Below, piece after piece: positions 1 to 9,712 of a stretch of DNA of 53,588 nt. The translations under genes and the position numbers were made by a program. The stretch is taken from assembly GCA_017622495.1 (NCBI GenBank), contig JAGAQY010000071.1, positions 1-53,588 on the forward strand, in the 5' to 3' direction. Within the stretch, counting starts at the first letter, position 1. Every line of letters begins with the position of its first letter. The notes beneath the pieces were generated by a model. The model was given only the letters and a program-made list of their open reading frames with translations. It did not search any database and was not told where the DNA came from. Source of the DNA: Bacteroidaceae bacterium (GTDB lineage Bacteria > Bacteroidota > Bacteroidia > Bacteroidales > Bacteroidaceae).

Positions 1-82
1 ACTTACTCATTCCCGAGGAATAATAATCCCGAAGAATGGAAAGACATTCTTCTTCACTGTAATGTTCTCGTTTTTCTCTCAT
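1..82 (-). CDS. Partial transposase-like N-terminus (runs off the window)
   Basis: Read leftwards from an ATG at 80-82, the minus strand stays open to the window edge for 27 codons, starting MREKREHYSEEE and ending RDYYSSGMSK. The pattern of charged residues, then 'YSEE', then a helix with 'LRDYYSSG', is what I associate with the helix-turn-helix start of small transposase (OrfA-type) proteins in Bacteroidales insertion sequences. Only the extreme N-terminus is present, so the family cannot be fixed. If correct, an insertion sequence begins at the left edge and extends out of the window. Confidence 0.4.
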   Translation of the reverse strand, partial: MREKREHYSEEECLSILRDYYSSGMSK

Positions 83-230
83 ACTGTTTACACATCTTTA
101 ATGGTTATTAAATGTGTCTACCTATAGCAGTATAAGACAGCTTGCAACATTTCGGGCATGTCGTTTGGGATTATTGCTTGCAGTCTGCTGCTTTTCTCAT
201 AGTATAAATCGTATTGGCGGAAGCCTGAAT

Positions 231-258
231 CCCGAACGTGCTTCACAGCACATTCGGG
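231..258. terminator. Hairpin between the left-edge element and the M56 gene
   Basis: CCCGAA pairs with TTCGGG, and after one mismatch GTGCT pairs with AGCAC around the loop TCAC. It lies 46 nt past the stop of the minus-strand M56 gene. There is no clear T-tract, so it is either a weak terminator or the end of the neighbouring mobile element. Confidence 0.35.
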
Positions 259-303
259 AGGAATTGATAAAAGTATCACTTTATTGGTCATTTTCTTTAG
301 GAA

Positions 304-2823
304 TCAGTACTCTATTCCCTTCACCTGTAGTCCGACGTTGATGTTGCGTTTCTCGAAAGTGTCGCTTGCGTCGCGTCTGATGTAACTTTCCTTGACATAG
401 AAGGGGAGTTGCAGGGAACTCTGTTTCGCCATTTCGCGACGCTGTTCCTCGTCCCACTGGTGGCTGGTGGCCCATAGACCCTTAGTCTCTTCATCGCAGT
501 CGACGAGGCCGATGGATACGATGTATTCTCCCGGCTCCAAGACGAAGAATTCCACTGGGCGAAGGCCTATCGCCTGCTTCTTTCCTTGCTCAACGTTTGC
601 AAGGATGGGGCCGATAAACTTTGTATCGGTGTCGGCACGATAGATGTTTATGCCCATCACGGCGTCTTTGATGTTGCACGACAGTACATCGAACGAGAAC
701 TCTCTAATCTCTGTAGGGCGGGCGATGGTCAATGCCGTCCCTATCTCCTGCCCTATTTGGTTAGGGGTGTACTGCATGCTGGTGCCAGGCACGCGTGTGC
801 CTCGGCCGAAGAGCTTCTTCTCCTTCTGCTTGCCTTGCGTAACAACTCTTTGTGGCTGCTCCTCGTCTTTGGGGGCCTGCACGCTTCTCTCGGAGAAGGT
901 CATTGGCACACTCTTACTCTTGTACTTATTCCTCATGAAAAGAAGATTCAAGGTGTTGTTGGGGACGAATACTTGCTCTACAGCAGTGCTCGCAGGGGCA
1001 TTGGCTGCCCAGATAAGTGCTTTCGTCGGTTGCTCAAGATAGGTCTGATATACAAACTTACCATCCTTGACAGGAACACGGTGGGCATTCTCTTTATTGA
1101 TGTTGCCGTATTTGTCGGCCAAGCTAACCATAAAGATGGTAACATCACTCTTCTTAGGAACAGTGCCGACAAGCAAGAAGTTGTATGGGGAGACTGCATT
1201 ATAAGGATCGTACGATTGCTCCTTTTCGTCGAAGCCCAAGATGTTTGTAGCATTATTCTTTACGATGACTACAGCACCTGACAATGCTTTGGAGTTGATG
1301 TATCGGTGCAAAAGTTGCTCTGCAATCTTGGGGTCTTCGTGATCTTTATAGAAGCGTAGCGTGTGAAGATAAAGTTTTTTCACGTGAGGCTCCAAGTATT
1401 TGTTCACGACATACGCAACGTCGTAAGGTCCCCAGTCCTCCTTTATCAATCGGACAAATTCTTCTTCGTTTACCACCTTGCCGTCATAGACAAGCAGTAC
1501 TTCGTCGAGACTTTCCACACGAGGGAAAGGATATGGTTCCAGATGTCCATCGACCTCCATCAGTCTGTCCGGGCCATCCTTGTCAACCTCGAGTACGCCA
1601 TTTTTGGCTTTCTCGTTGTGGGTACGGTCATAGTACAGACTCATTTGAATCTCTTCGTCGCCATCACCCAGGAGCCATCCGATGTTGGGCACTGCCAGTT
1701 TACGGACATGCTTCTCCAGTTTCTTACGCGGCACGGCACGGAGCACATCATCAGAGTCGTAGTCGGTGCGCAGCAGTTCGAGGAAACGGTCGGTATCAAC
1801 CACCTCACCATCGTATAGGAGCAGCATCTCGTCGAGAATCTTGTGGAATTCCTCATCGACGTTCTGCACAGAATCAGGGATTATAGGCTCGATGATTTCG
1901 GGCTGGGCATAGACAATAAGTGCCGCAAAAGCCACGGGCAGGATGTAGAGCACCTTGCAGCGCATCCACGGATTTATCTTTTTGTGCTTCATCATCACGA
2001 TGCGGCTCTTGATCTTTGAGTGGTTGAAGTTGTTGGCAAAGGAGTAGGCACTGGCACCAACGGCTGTCTTCAGCAACAGGGTCTGGTACTGGCCGGCCGA
2101 TACGCCTTGGCGCAGCACATAGTCGTCGGCCTCGTACTCGTGAACATCGCGGAGACTGGCACCAAACATATAGACGAAGGGATTGAACCACTGCACAGTC
2201 TGCACAAGCATCAGCAGCAGGATGTCCCAAGAGTGGTGGCAGAGCACGTGGCCACGCTCGTGGAGCAGTATCTCGTGGCGGTGGTTGTCGTAGTCGTGCT
2301 GGCTGATGACGATGCGTCGCATCCAGCTATAAGGCGCAATGTCGCTGGCGTGGCAGTAGATGGTGATGCCGTCTACCGTATCGTGCCACAGGCAACCCGT
2401 GCGGATGAGGCGGTCCATACGGATGAATTGCCAGAGACGTATGCCGACGGCAACCGATACACCTATTATATATAGGATACATAGCCACTGCGCATAGTCG
2501 ATAGGTTGGTGTGAGGGTTGGCTTACGGCAACAGGTTGCGGTGTTTGGGGCGTCGCTTCTGAAACGGATGTGGGTTCTGCGGTTACAACCGCCTGCGACT
2601 CCACAAACGTAACCATAGGCTCAGGCTGAGGTGCAACAAACCCAATCTCTCCATGCAGCAGATTGATGAATGGCAATATGAGCGATAGCACAAGTATACC
2701 GACAAGCGTCAAGCGATTCTGACGGAAGAAGTGCTCCTTGCGCAGCAACAGCGTGTAGGGTGCATAGAGCAGTGTAAGCACGAAGGCCGACTTCGCGGCA
2801 TAGGCAAATAGTTCGTTCCACAT
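304..2823 (-). CDS. BlaR1-type M56 family sensor metallopeptidase with duplicated periplasmic domain
   Basis: Membrane-embedded zinc protease of the M56 (BlaR1/MecR1) family, which senses a signal and inactivates a partner BlaI-type repressor. Visible: N-terminal membrane segments (about residues 7-25 and 40-56), a proline-rich linker, another near 112-130, the zinc motif HERGH at 188-192 with the downstream acidic ligand region HEYEAD at 228-233, and a segment at 290-306. The periplasmic part (from about 310) is long: total 839 residues, larger than classical BlaR1. It holds two copies of a 47-residue unit (330-376 and 439-484; both have LDE-LL-YDG and HV-KL). Later parts look like beta-sandwich domains. 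There is no penicillin-binding domain, so a beta-lactam signal should not be assumed. It starts 3 nt after the BlaI gene. Confidence 0.85.
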   Translation of the reverse strand: MWNELFAYAAKSAFVLTLLYAPYTLLLRKEHFFRQNRLTLVGILVLSLILPFINLLHGEIGFVAPQPEPMVTFVESQAVVTAEPTSVSEATPQTPQPVAVSQPSHQPIDYAQWLCILYIIGVSVAVGIRLWQFIRMDRLIRTGCLWHDTVDGITIYCHASDIAPYSWMRRIVISQHDYDNHRHEILLHERGHVLCHHSWDILLLMLVQTVQWFNPFVYMFGASLRDVHEYEADDYVLRQGVSAGQYQTLLLKTAVGASAYSFANNFNHSKIKSRIVMMKHKKINPWMRCKVLYILPVAFAALIVYAQPEIIEPIIPDSVQNVDEEFHKILDEMLLLYDGEVVDTDRFLELLRTDYDSDDVLRAVPRKKLEKHVRKLAVPNIGWLLGDGDEEIQMSLYYDRTHNEKAKNGVLEVDKDGPDRLMEVDGHLEPYPFPRVESLDEVLLVYDGKVVNEEEFVRLIKEDWGPYDVAYVVNKYLEPHVKKLYLHTLRFYKDHEDPKIAEQLLHRYINSKALSGAVVIVKNNATNILGFDEKEQSYDPYNAVSPYNFLLVGTVPKKSDVTIFMVSLADKYGNINKENAHRVPVKDGKFVYQTYLEQPTKALIWAANAPASTAVEQVFVPNNTLNLLFMRNKYKSKSVPMTFSERSVQAPKDEEQPQRVVTQGKQKEKKLFGRGTRVPGTSMQYTPNQIGQEIGTALTIARPTEIREFSFDVLSCNIKDAVMGINIYRADTDTKFIGPILANVEQGKKQAIGLRPVEFFVLEPGEYIVSIGLVDCDEETKGLWATSHQWDEEQRREMAKQSSLQLPFYVKESYIRRDASDTFEKRNINVGLQVKGIEY

Positions 2824-2826
2824 GGC

Positions 2827-3210
2827 TTAGTCCTCCTGTTCGATTAAGTCAAGCAACTCCTTTATCTCATCAGTGGAGAGGTTCTCCTCCTTGACGAAGA
2901 AGCTGAGCATCGACTTCAGGCTGCCGTCGAAAAGGCTCTTCTTCATCTCCTGCATGGTCTGGCGGGTGTATTCGGCACGCTTCACCTTGGCCACATACAG
3001 GTGGGTCTTGCCCTCGCCCTTGTTCTTGAAATAGTCCACATAGCCCTTCTCATAGAGAATCTTCATGTAGGTGGCGATGGTGGTGTAGGCAGGCTTGGGC
3101 TCATCCATACGGTTGAGGATATCCCAGGCGCAAGCCGAGTGGTTGATGTCCCAAAGGATGGACATGATTTGAAATTCCATCTTGGTCAGTGTGTTGTCTT
3201 TTCGTTTCAT
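2827..3210 (-). CDS. BlaI/MecI family transcriptional repressor
   Basis: 127-residue winged-helix repressor of the BlaI/MecI/CopY family. It opens with LTKMEFQIMSILW, the recognisable first helix, and continues with 'AYTTIATYMKILYEKGYV', the DNA-recognition helix and wing of this family; the acidic C-terminus is the dimerisation part. It lies 3 nt upstream of the M56 protease on the same strand, the usual two-gene regulatory unit in which the protease relieves repression. A possible -7 element (TTACTTTG on the minus strand, 3277-3284) lies upstream. Targets outside the pair are not visible. Confidence 0.93.
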   Translation of the reverse strand: MKRKDNTLTKMEFQIMSILWDINHSACAWDILNRMDEPKPAYTTIATYMKILYEKGYVDYFKNKGEGKTHLYVAKVKRAEYTRQTMQEMKKSLFDGSLKSMLSFFVKEENLSTDEIKELLDLIEQED

Positions 3211-3396
3211 ACGATTCGGGTGTTTTTGTTGTCAATGTGTAGCCGCTCGGGCGCTGCAGTCGCCATTAGCTGAGGACAAAGTAAGGAACATTCGCGCAAT
3301 ATCGTAAAACTCAAATATCGAAAACTTTCGATTTGTCTACACTTTTAACATTTATTCGTAGAAATAGAGCTGCGTGGGGTGCGTGGGGCAAAGAAA

Positions 3397-3427
3397 AGCG
3401 GCCTGCACATGGTGTGTGCAGACCGCT
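3397..3427 (-). terminator. Intrinsic terminator of the barrel-protein gene
   Basis: On the minus strand AGCGGTCTGCACA pairs with TGTGCAGGCCGCT around a short loop and is followed by TTTTCTTT. It lies 51 nt past the stop of the gene ending at 3478. Confidence 0.75.
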
Positions 3428-3477
3428 GTGTTCGCCTCCAGGGAGGGGATATGCCCGGGGCTTCCGGGGGAGTGCGG

Positions 3478-4236
3478 TTACAGGTCTATAGAGAAGTAGT
3501 AGCCTACGCTCAATCCCCAGAAGAACTCGTTCCAAGCTGGGTTATACATAATCTGAGCCGATACGGGCAGTGTGCCGCCATGATCGAACTCAAACTCGTG
3601 ACCGGCACTGAGGTGAAGATTGCAGATGCCAAATCCGTCATTCTCATAATATACCGAACCGTAAGGCCACATGCCGGCAGCAACGCTGAAGTCTACAGCC
3701 GAGAGGGAGAAGTCATAGGCCACCTCAAAGTAGGAGGGGAAGGCCGAAGCCCAATCGAAGCCACCACCATCGAGCGAGCCTTCGAAGGTCTGATTGATGA
3801 TTGAGTACCACGAGAAGGTGACGGGGATATTCTCACTCAGGGTATAACTGAGTCCGAAGTCGAGGAAATGACCCTCCTGCCAAGGACCGAAGTAGCGGCC
3901 TTCGGCATAGTCGGCAAGCGACAGCGTGAGGTTGCGCCACGAAGCCTCTACAGAGAGATCGAGCTCGTTGTAATGCTCACCGTAGCGGTTATGAAACAGG
4001 GATTTGGTGCCCCACACGCCGAGGCTTACTGCCCAGTCGCCCTTCTCATAATCAAAGTAGGCCGATGGCTGCACACTGGGGCCACCCAGCTCCATACCGC
4101 GCCACAGATAATGGCTCACGGCATCGGCACCTACGGTCATAGACCAGTCACCACTCTCTTGCGCACAAAGCGGAGCCACTGACGACGTACCGAGAAGAAG
4201 AGCGCAAGCAATTGCTAAAAAGTTGTTTTTCTTCAT
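3478..4236 (-). CDS. Outer-membrane beta-barrel protein (putative porin)
   Basis: 252 residues with a signal peptide (MKKNNFLAIACALLLG, cleavage probably after CAQ near 26). The mature part is a series of alternating, aromatic-rich strands such as 'MTVGADAVSHYLWRGMELG' and 'DLSVEASWRNLTLSLADY', and ends in the strand 'GLSVGYYFSIDL', typical of barrels inserted by the BAM machinery. The opening 'Y-WRG' resembles putative porins of the TorF-like type, but substrate and family are not certain. It is transcribed from one arm of a large palindrome (4279-4486), divergent from potA, and has its own terminator. Confidence 0.7.
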   Translation of the reverse strand: MKKNNFLAIACALLLGTSSVAPLCAQESGDWSMTVGADAVSHYLWRGMELGGPSVQPSAYFDYEKGDWAVSLGVWGTKSLFHNRYGEHYNELDLSVEASWRNLTLSLADYAEGRYFGPWQEGHFLDFGLSYTLSENIPVTFSWYSIINQTFEGSLDGGGFDWASAFPSYFEVAYDFSLSAVDFSVAAGMWPYGSVYYENDGFGICNLHLSAGHEFEFDHGGTLPVSAQIMYNPAWNEFFWGLSVGYYFSIDL

Positions 4237-4278
4237 TTTTGTTACAAATAATTAGAATAGGTTAATAAAATTCGCCGA

Positions 4279-4310
4279 CAAATTTAGTGCAAGCCGAGCG
4301 AAAATGCAAA
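4279..4310 (-). promoter_or_regulatory. Promoter of the barrel-protein gene
   Basis: On the minus strand, -33 TTTG (4307-4310), a 20-nt spacer and -7 TAAATTTG (4279-4286), matching the Bacteroidales consensus. The spacer ends in CGGCTTGCAC, a string also found before potD. The start codon follows about 43 nt after the -7 box. Confidence 0.8.
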
Positions 4311-4454
4311 CTTGTTTGCTATTTTCCGAGGCGCAGCCTAAATTCTGTGTTCGCAAAACGAATACTAAAGGTAATAAATTTCACTTTTTCACACTATCTT
4401 TAGTCTGCTTTGCAGACAGAAATTAGGCTGCGGCTCGGAAAAAATCAAGTTTTA

Positions 4455-4486
4455 CTTGTTTTTTCTCTCGCCTTGCACTAATTTTG
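4455..4486 (+). promoter_or_regulatory. Promoter of potA
   Basis: -33 CTTG (4455-4458), 20-nt spacer ending in CCTTGCAC, -7 TAATTTTG (4479-4486). The first possible start codon of potA is 61 nt further on. It sits in the right arm of the palindrome. Confidence 0.75.
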
Positions 4487-4547
4487 TCCTCACTTTTTGA
4501 GAAATTAGGATTTTTTATGTTGTATTACCTTGTAATAAAGTACGGCA

Positions 4548-5942
4548 TTGGCTGAAAACAGAGTAGAACCCGGTGGTAACATCATCGATATCAAGCACGT
4601 GTCTAAATGGTTCGGAGACAAGCAGGTGCTGGATGATGTGAGTTTGTACATCAGAAAGGGAGAGTTCGTCACCATCCTTGGTCCCTCGGGATGCGGCAAG
4701 ACGACCCTTCTGCGAATCTTGGCAGGTTTTGAGACTGCCTCAGAGGGAGAAATCCTATTGGAAGGTGCCGACATCACACAGACACCACCGCATCAGCGAC
4801 CGATGAATACGGTATTCCAACGCTATGCGCTATTTCCACACCTCAACGTATACGACAACATAGCCTTCGGCCTGAAGCTGAAGAAGACCAAGGCCAACAT
4901 CATAGAGAACAAGGTGAGACGCGCCTTGAAGATGGTGGGCATGACGGACTATGAGCATCGCGACGTGAACTCGCTCTCGGGCGGACAGCAGCAGCGCGTG
5001 GCCATAGCACGTGCCATCGTGAACCAGCCCACCGTGCTCCTGCTCGACGAACCCCTTGCCGCACTGGACCTCAAGATGCGCAAGGATATGCAGATGGAGC
5101 TCAAGGAGATGCACAAGACGCTGGGCATCACCTTCATCTACGTCACCCACGACCAAGAGGAGGCGCTCACACTGAGCGACACCATCGTGGTGATGAGCGA
5201 GGGCGTGATACAGCAGATAGGTACGCCTACCGATATATATAATGAACCGGAGAACTGCTTCGTGGCCGACTTCATCGGCGAGAGCAACATCCTCAACGGC
5301 ACCATGGTGGAGGACCGCCTGGTGCGCTTCATGGATACGGAGTTCAAGTGCGTCGACGAGGGCTTCGGTAACAATGTGCCCGTCGACGTGGTCATCCGCC
5401 CCGAGGACATCTACATCATGGCCCCCACGGAGAGTGCCATGCTGCATGGACGCGTGTCGTCGTGCATATTCAAGGGGGTACACTACGAGATGACCGTGCA
5501 GCTGCCCAACGGCTACGAGCTGATGGTGCAGGACTACAACGCCTTTGAGCCAGAGAGCGAGGTGAGCCTCATCATCAAGCCATCAGACATACACGTAATG
5601 AAGAAGGAGCGCACATGCAACACCTTCGAGGCCGTGGTGGTAGACGAGACGCACATCGACATGCTGGGAGCTACCTTCGAATGTATGCCCCACTCGCTCG
5701 AGAAGGGCACTGAGGTGAAGGTAGAGGTGGACTTCGACAAGATAGAGCTCACCGACGACAAGGAGGACGGTGTGCTCGAAGGCGACGTACGACTCATCCT
5801 ATACAAAGGCAACCACTATCACCTCACCATCGTGACCGACGAGGACGACTACCTCTATGTAGACACCAACGACGTGTGGGACGATGGTGACATGGTGGGT
5901 ATCAACATATTGCCGGGAGACTTGAGGATAATTGAAAATTGA
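4548..5942 (+). CDS. potA: Polyamine ABC transporter ATP-binding protein PotA
   Basis: ATPase of a spermidine/putrescine-type importer. Walker [10 protein letters not shown], the ABC signature LSGGQQQR, Walker [13 protein letters not shown] and the switch histidine in [10 protein letters not shown] are all present. After the nucleotide-binding domain (to about residue 235) come two TOBE-like regulatory regions, giving 464 residues, longer than most PotA proteins of about 380. An in-frame stop lies 12 nt before position 4548, so the start is TTG (4548); no upstream ATG is available. The last codons and the stop lie inside a heptamer repeat array, so the C-terminal IIEN is repeat-derived. potB and potC follow on the same strand. 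Confidence 0.95.
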   Translation: MAENRVEPGGNIIDIKHVSKWFGDKQVLDDVSLYIRKGEFVTILGPSGCGKTTLLRILAGFETASEGEILLEGADITQTPPHQRPMNTVFQRYALFPHLNVYDNIAFGLKLKKTKANIIENKVRRALKMVGMTDYEHRDVNSLSGGQQQRVAIARAIVNQPTVLLLDEPLAALDLKMRKDMQMELKEMHKTLGITFIYVTHDQEEALTLSDTIVVMSEGVIQQIGTPTDIYNEPENCFVADFIGESNILNGTMVEDRLVRFMDTEFKCVDEGFGNNVPVDVVIRPEDIYIMAPTESAMLHGRVSSCIFKGVHYEMTVQLPNGYELMVQDYNAFEPESEVSLIIKPSDIHVMKKERTCNTFEAVVVDETHIDMLGATFECMPHSLEKGTEVKVEVDFDKIELTDDKEDGVLEGDVRLILYKGNHYHLTIVTDEDDYLYVDTNDVWDDGDMVGINILPGDLRIIEN

Positions 5943-6062
5943 AAATTAAAAATTGAGAATTGAAATCAAGACAATGATGCGACGAGCTTCGCTGTGTGCG
6001 TAGTTATGTTTTTTTAGACTCCGATTCTCACTAGTTTTAATTTTTAACTTTTAATTTATAAT
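5931..6062. repeat. Inverted heptamer arrays in the potA-potB gap
   Basis: Left array 5931-5965: five 7-nt units (ATTGAAA, ATTGAAA, ATTAAAA, ATTGAGA, ATTGAAA), overlapping the potA stop codon. Right array 6035-6062: four units (TTTTAAT, TTTTAAC, TTTTAAT, TTATAAT), ending 4 nt before the potB ATG. The arms are roughly complementary and enclose about 70 nt, so the messenger could fold with the potA stop and potB start at the base of one hairpin. Confidence 0.85.
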
Positions 6063-6066
6063 TCTA

Positions 6067-6864
6067 ATGAACAAATTCATCAAATTCATATCGCGCCGCA
6101 GCACATGGTCTATCCCCTATGTGATATTCCTGCTGCTGTTTGTGGTGTTGCCGCTGATACTCATCGGCGTGTATGCCTTCATGGACTATAGCGGCAACTT
6201 CACCGTGGCCAACTTCGTCAAGTTCATCGAGCAGCCCGAGGCCATCAAGACCTTTGTCTACTCCGTGGCCATAGCCATCATCACTACCTTCCTGTGCATA
6301 CTGTTGGGCTACCCCGCGGCATACATACTGAGCAACAAGGAGTTTAACCGTTCCAAGACGATGGTGCTGCTCTTCATCCTGCCCATGTGGGTCAACATCC
6401 TCATACGTACGCTGGCCACCGTGTCGCTCTTCGACATCACTGGCATACCGCTCGGCGAGGGTGCCCTGCTCTTCGGCCTCACCTACGACTTCCTGCCCTT
6501 CATGATCTATCCTATATATAATACGATGATGAAGATTGACAAGAACCTCATTGAGGCAGCGCAAGACCTCGGGGCCAACCAGCTGCGCGTGTTCCTCAAA
6601 GTGATACTGCCCCTCTCCATGCCGGGCGTGGTGAGCGGCATCATGATGGTGTTCCTGCCTACGATATCGACCTTCGCCATCTCTGAGCTGCTGACGATGA
6701 ACGATATACGCCTCTTCGGCTCCATCATCCAGGAGAACATCATGCTGAGCGATACGATGAACTATGGTGCTGCCCTGTCACTCATCATGCTGATTATCAT
6801 TGGTATCACCAGCTTCTTCAGCGGCGACGATGAGGGAGAGGTGAGCCATGGAGGAATAATATAA
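6067..6864 (+). CDS. potB: Polyamine ABC transporter permease PotB
   Basis: 265-residue inner-membrane permease with about six hydrophobic segments; it starts MNKFIKFISRRSTWSIPYV. The EAA loop that docks on the ATPase is visible as 'LIEAAQDLGANQLRVFLKV' followed by ILPLSMPG. It is the first of two permeases in a potABC unit and pairs with PotC. Its start codon lies 4 nt after one heptamer array and its stop codon directly abuts another, so it is framed by repeats on both sides. Confidence 0.95.
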   Translation: MNKFIKFISRRSTWSIPYVIFLLLFVVLPLILIGVYAFMDYSGNFTVANFVKFIEQPEAIKTFVYSVAIAIITTFLCILLGYPAAYILSNKEFNRSKTMVLLFILPMWVNILIRTLATVSLFDITGIPLGEGALLFGLTYDFLPFMIYPIYNTMMKIDKNLIEAAQDLGANQLRVFLKVILPLSMPGVVSGIMMVFLPTISTFAISELLTMNDIRLFGSIIQENIMLSDTMNYGAALSLIMLIIIGITSFFSGDDEGEVSHGGII

Positions 6865-7010
6865 ATTGAGAATTAAAAATTGAAAATTGAAAATTCAGTT
6901 TTGCGATGTGTACTTCTTTCTATATAAACGATTAGAACCCACCTCTGCTTGTTTTTTCAAGTTTCAATGTCATTTGTTTAACTTTCAATTCTCAATTTTC
7001 AATTTTCAAT
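6865..7010. repeat. Inverted heptamer arrays in the potB-potC gap
   Basis: Left array 6865-6892 (ATTGAGA, ATTAAAA, ATTGAAA, ATTGAAA) begins at the base right after the potB stop codon. Right array 6983-7010 (TTTCAAT, TCTCAAT, TTTCAAT, TTTCAAT) ends 11 nt before the potC ATG. The two are close to perfect reverse complements around a 90-nt interior, the same layout as in the previous gap. Confidence 0.88.
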
Positions 7011-7021
7011 TCTAAAAGACT

Positions 7022-7822
7022 ATGAACGCAAAAAAGATATTAGCCAAAGGGTATCTGTGGTTGCTGCTGGCAATCCTCTACACCCCGATTCTCATCATCG
7101 CCATCTTCTCGTTCACCGAGACAAAGGTGCTGGGCAACTGGACGGGCTTCTCCCTGAAGCTCTACACCAACCTCTTTGACGGAGGCATGTCGAACTCGCT
7201 GATGAGTGCCATACAAAACACCATCATCATTGCCCTGGTGGCCTCGTCCATCGCTACCGTGCTGGGCAGCGTGGCCGCCATAGGTATCTACAACCTGAAG
7301 AACCGCCAGCGACAAGCGGTCAACTTCCTCAACAACATACCCCTCATCAACCCCGACATCATCACCGGTATCTCGCTCTTCCTGCTCTTCGTGGCATTAG
7401 GCATATCGCAGGGCTACACCACGGTAATCCTTGCCCACGTCACCTTCTGCACCCCCTACGTGGTGCTCAGCGTGATGCCGCGCCTCACGGGCATGAACCC
7501 CAATATCTATGAGGCGGCCCTCGACCTCGGCGCTACACCCTTCCAGGCATTGCGCAAGGTCATCATCCCCGAGATCAAGCCCGGCATCATCAGCGGCTTC
7601 ATCCTCTCGTTCACGCTCTCTATCGACGACTTTGCCGTGAGCCTCTTCACCAAGGGCAACATCGGACTCGAGACCCTCTCCACCTACATCTACTCCGATG
7701 CACGCAAGGGCGGTCTCACTCCCGAGCTGCGCCCCCTGTCGACGATAATCTTCGTCACCGTATTGGTGTTGCTCATCATCATTAACCGACGCCAAGCCAA
7801 GAGCAGAGAGAAGCTTGCTTAG
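7022..7822 (+). CDS. potC: Polyamine ABC transporter permease PotC
   Basis: 266-residue inner-membrane permease, the second membrane subunit of the polyamine importer. Six hydrophobic segments are seen, and the EAA loop reads 'YEAALDLGATPFQALRKVI' followed by IPEIKPG. The N-terminus 'LWLLLAILYTPILIIAIFSF' is typical for PotC. In many genomes potD follows directly; here the next gene, enolase, is on the other strand and its stop codon is one base away, so there is no room for a terminator and potD lies 4.3 kb downstream. Confidence 0.95.
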   Translation: MNAKKILAKGYLWLLLAILYTPILIIAIFSFTETKVLGNWTGFSLKLYTNLFDGGMSNSLMSAIQNTIIIALVASSIATVLGSVAAIGIYNLKNRQRQAVNFLNNIPLINPDIITGISLFLLFVALGISQGYTTVILAHVTFCTPYVVLSVMPRLTGMNPNIYEAALDLGATPFQALRKVIIPEIKPGIISGFILSFTLSIDDFAVSLFTKGNIGLETLSTYIYSDARKGGLTPELRPLSTIIFVTVLVLLIIINRRQAKSREKLA

Positions 7823-7823
7823 T

Positions 7824-9113
<1,290 letters not shown>

Positions 9114-9251
9114 TTAAGGTTAATACTCTCGTACAATTAAAACGTACGGATAGCCCAAATGTTGTGTACATCACCCTGCTTCACGGCAAATGGCCCTATA
9201 GGCTCTGTCTATAGCTACGGGTAATAATCTGTTTTCTCCGTTTCTATCTGC

Positions 9252-9309
9252 CAGTGTCCGCCAATAGGGGTTAACCTATTGATACATTACACTTTCGTGG
9301 CGGACACTG
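9252..9309. repeat. 58-bp palindrome-ended element, copy 1
   Basis: Ends are the perfect 12-bp inverted repeat CAGTGTCCGCCA / TGGCGGACACTG. The 34-bp interior differs from copy 2 (9713-9770) except for TTAACC and ATTACAC, but the length is identical. This suggests a small non-autonomous mobile element or a recombination or protein-binding site. Confidence 0.75.
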
Positions 9310-9331
9310 CGGACAAATATCCATGTCGGTC

Positions 9332-9364
9332 GTTTAGTGTTTAGAGTGTAGTGTTTAGAGTTTT
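9332..9364. repeat. Heptamer array (GTTTAGA type)
   Basis: Units GTTTAGT, GTTTAGA, GTGTAGT, GTTTAGA and GTTTT. The same heptamer in the opposite orientation (CTCTAAA) forms the array at about 30998-31038 downstream of radA. Confidence 0.65.
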
Positions 9365-9496
9365 CTTACGGATGGTCACTTTCCACTTTACTTGTGTCTT
9401 GACAACATCTATATCTTTATATTAAACTCACGTTAAAATCGCATCTTGGATTTATGAAAAAGGAAGGCTACTTTGACATCTTCTACAAAGCAAAGT

Positions 9497-9588
9497 TATT
9501 TGCCGTTCGCGAAGAGCAGCGCTGCTCTTCGCGAACAACCGCGCTGTCGTTCGCGAAAGGCAGCGCGGTCGTTCGCGAACGGCAAATA
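9497..9588. repeat. Nested TTCGCGAA palindrome cluster
   Basis: TATTTGCC (9497-9504) and GGCAAATA (9581-9588) close a structure that contains a perfect 32-bp palindrome (9505-9536, half-site GTTCGCGAAGAGCAGC), a second hairpin with arms ACCGCGCTG / CAGCGCGGT, and four copies of TTCGCGAA in total. The 951 bp between eno and the lipoprotein gene hold this, the two 58-bp elements and a heptamer array; I see no convincing gene there. Confidence 0.8.
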
Positions 9589-9712
9589 AAAACGACAAGC
9601 AGAAATAGGGAAACGGATGTTAGGAACAGGGAAATCGGATGCTTTACTTCCTGTAACGAGAAGTCACGAGATAGGCTATACGCACTCCACCGCTTACATG
9701 GAAATTTGTACG

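Larger units (their letters stand above)
4279..4486. repeat. Large imperfect palindrome carrying two divergent promoters
   Basis: The whole gap between the divergent barrel gene and potA is one inverted repeat of about 208 bp. Matching blocks in order: TTAGTGCAAG / CTTGCACTAA; CCGAGGCGCAGCCTAA / TTAGGCTGCGGCTCGG; and ACTAAAG / CTTTAGT near the centre. Each arm contains an outward-facing promoter. The sequence GAGGCGC-GCCTA...TTCTG...ACTAAAG is shared with the promoter region of potD (about 11954-12001, inverted), so this is a repeat family and not a chance hairpin. Confidence 0.8.

Noticed and set aside
114..341. 75-codon plus-strand frame at the left edge
   Set aside because: It overlaps a hairpin and the end of the M56 gene, has no promoter and no family pattern.
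586..1281. 231-codon plus-strand frame
   Set aside because: Antisense to the M56 protease; no recognisable domain.
9252..9309. 58-bp palindromes considered as integron attC sites
   Set aside because: The required core pattern (GTTRRRY at one end with its partner) is not at the ends, and no integrase or cassette genes are near.
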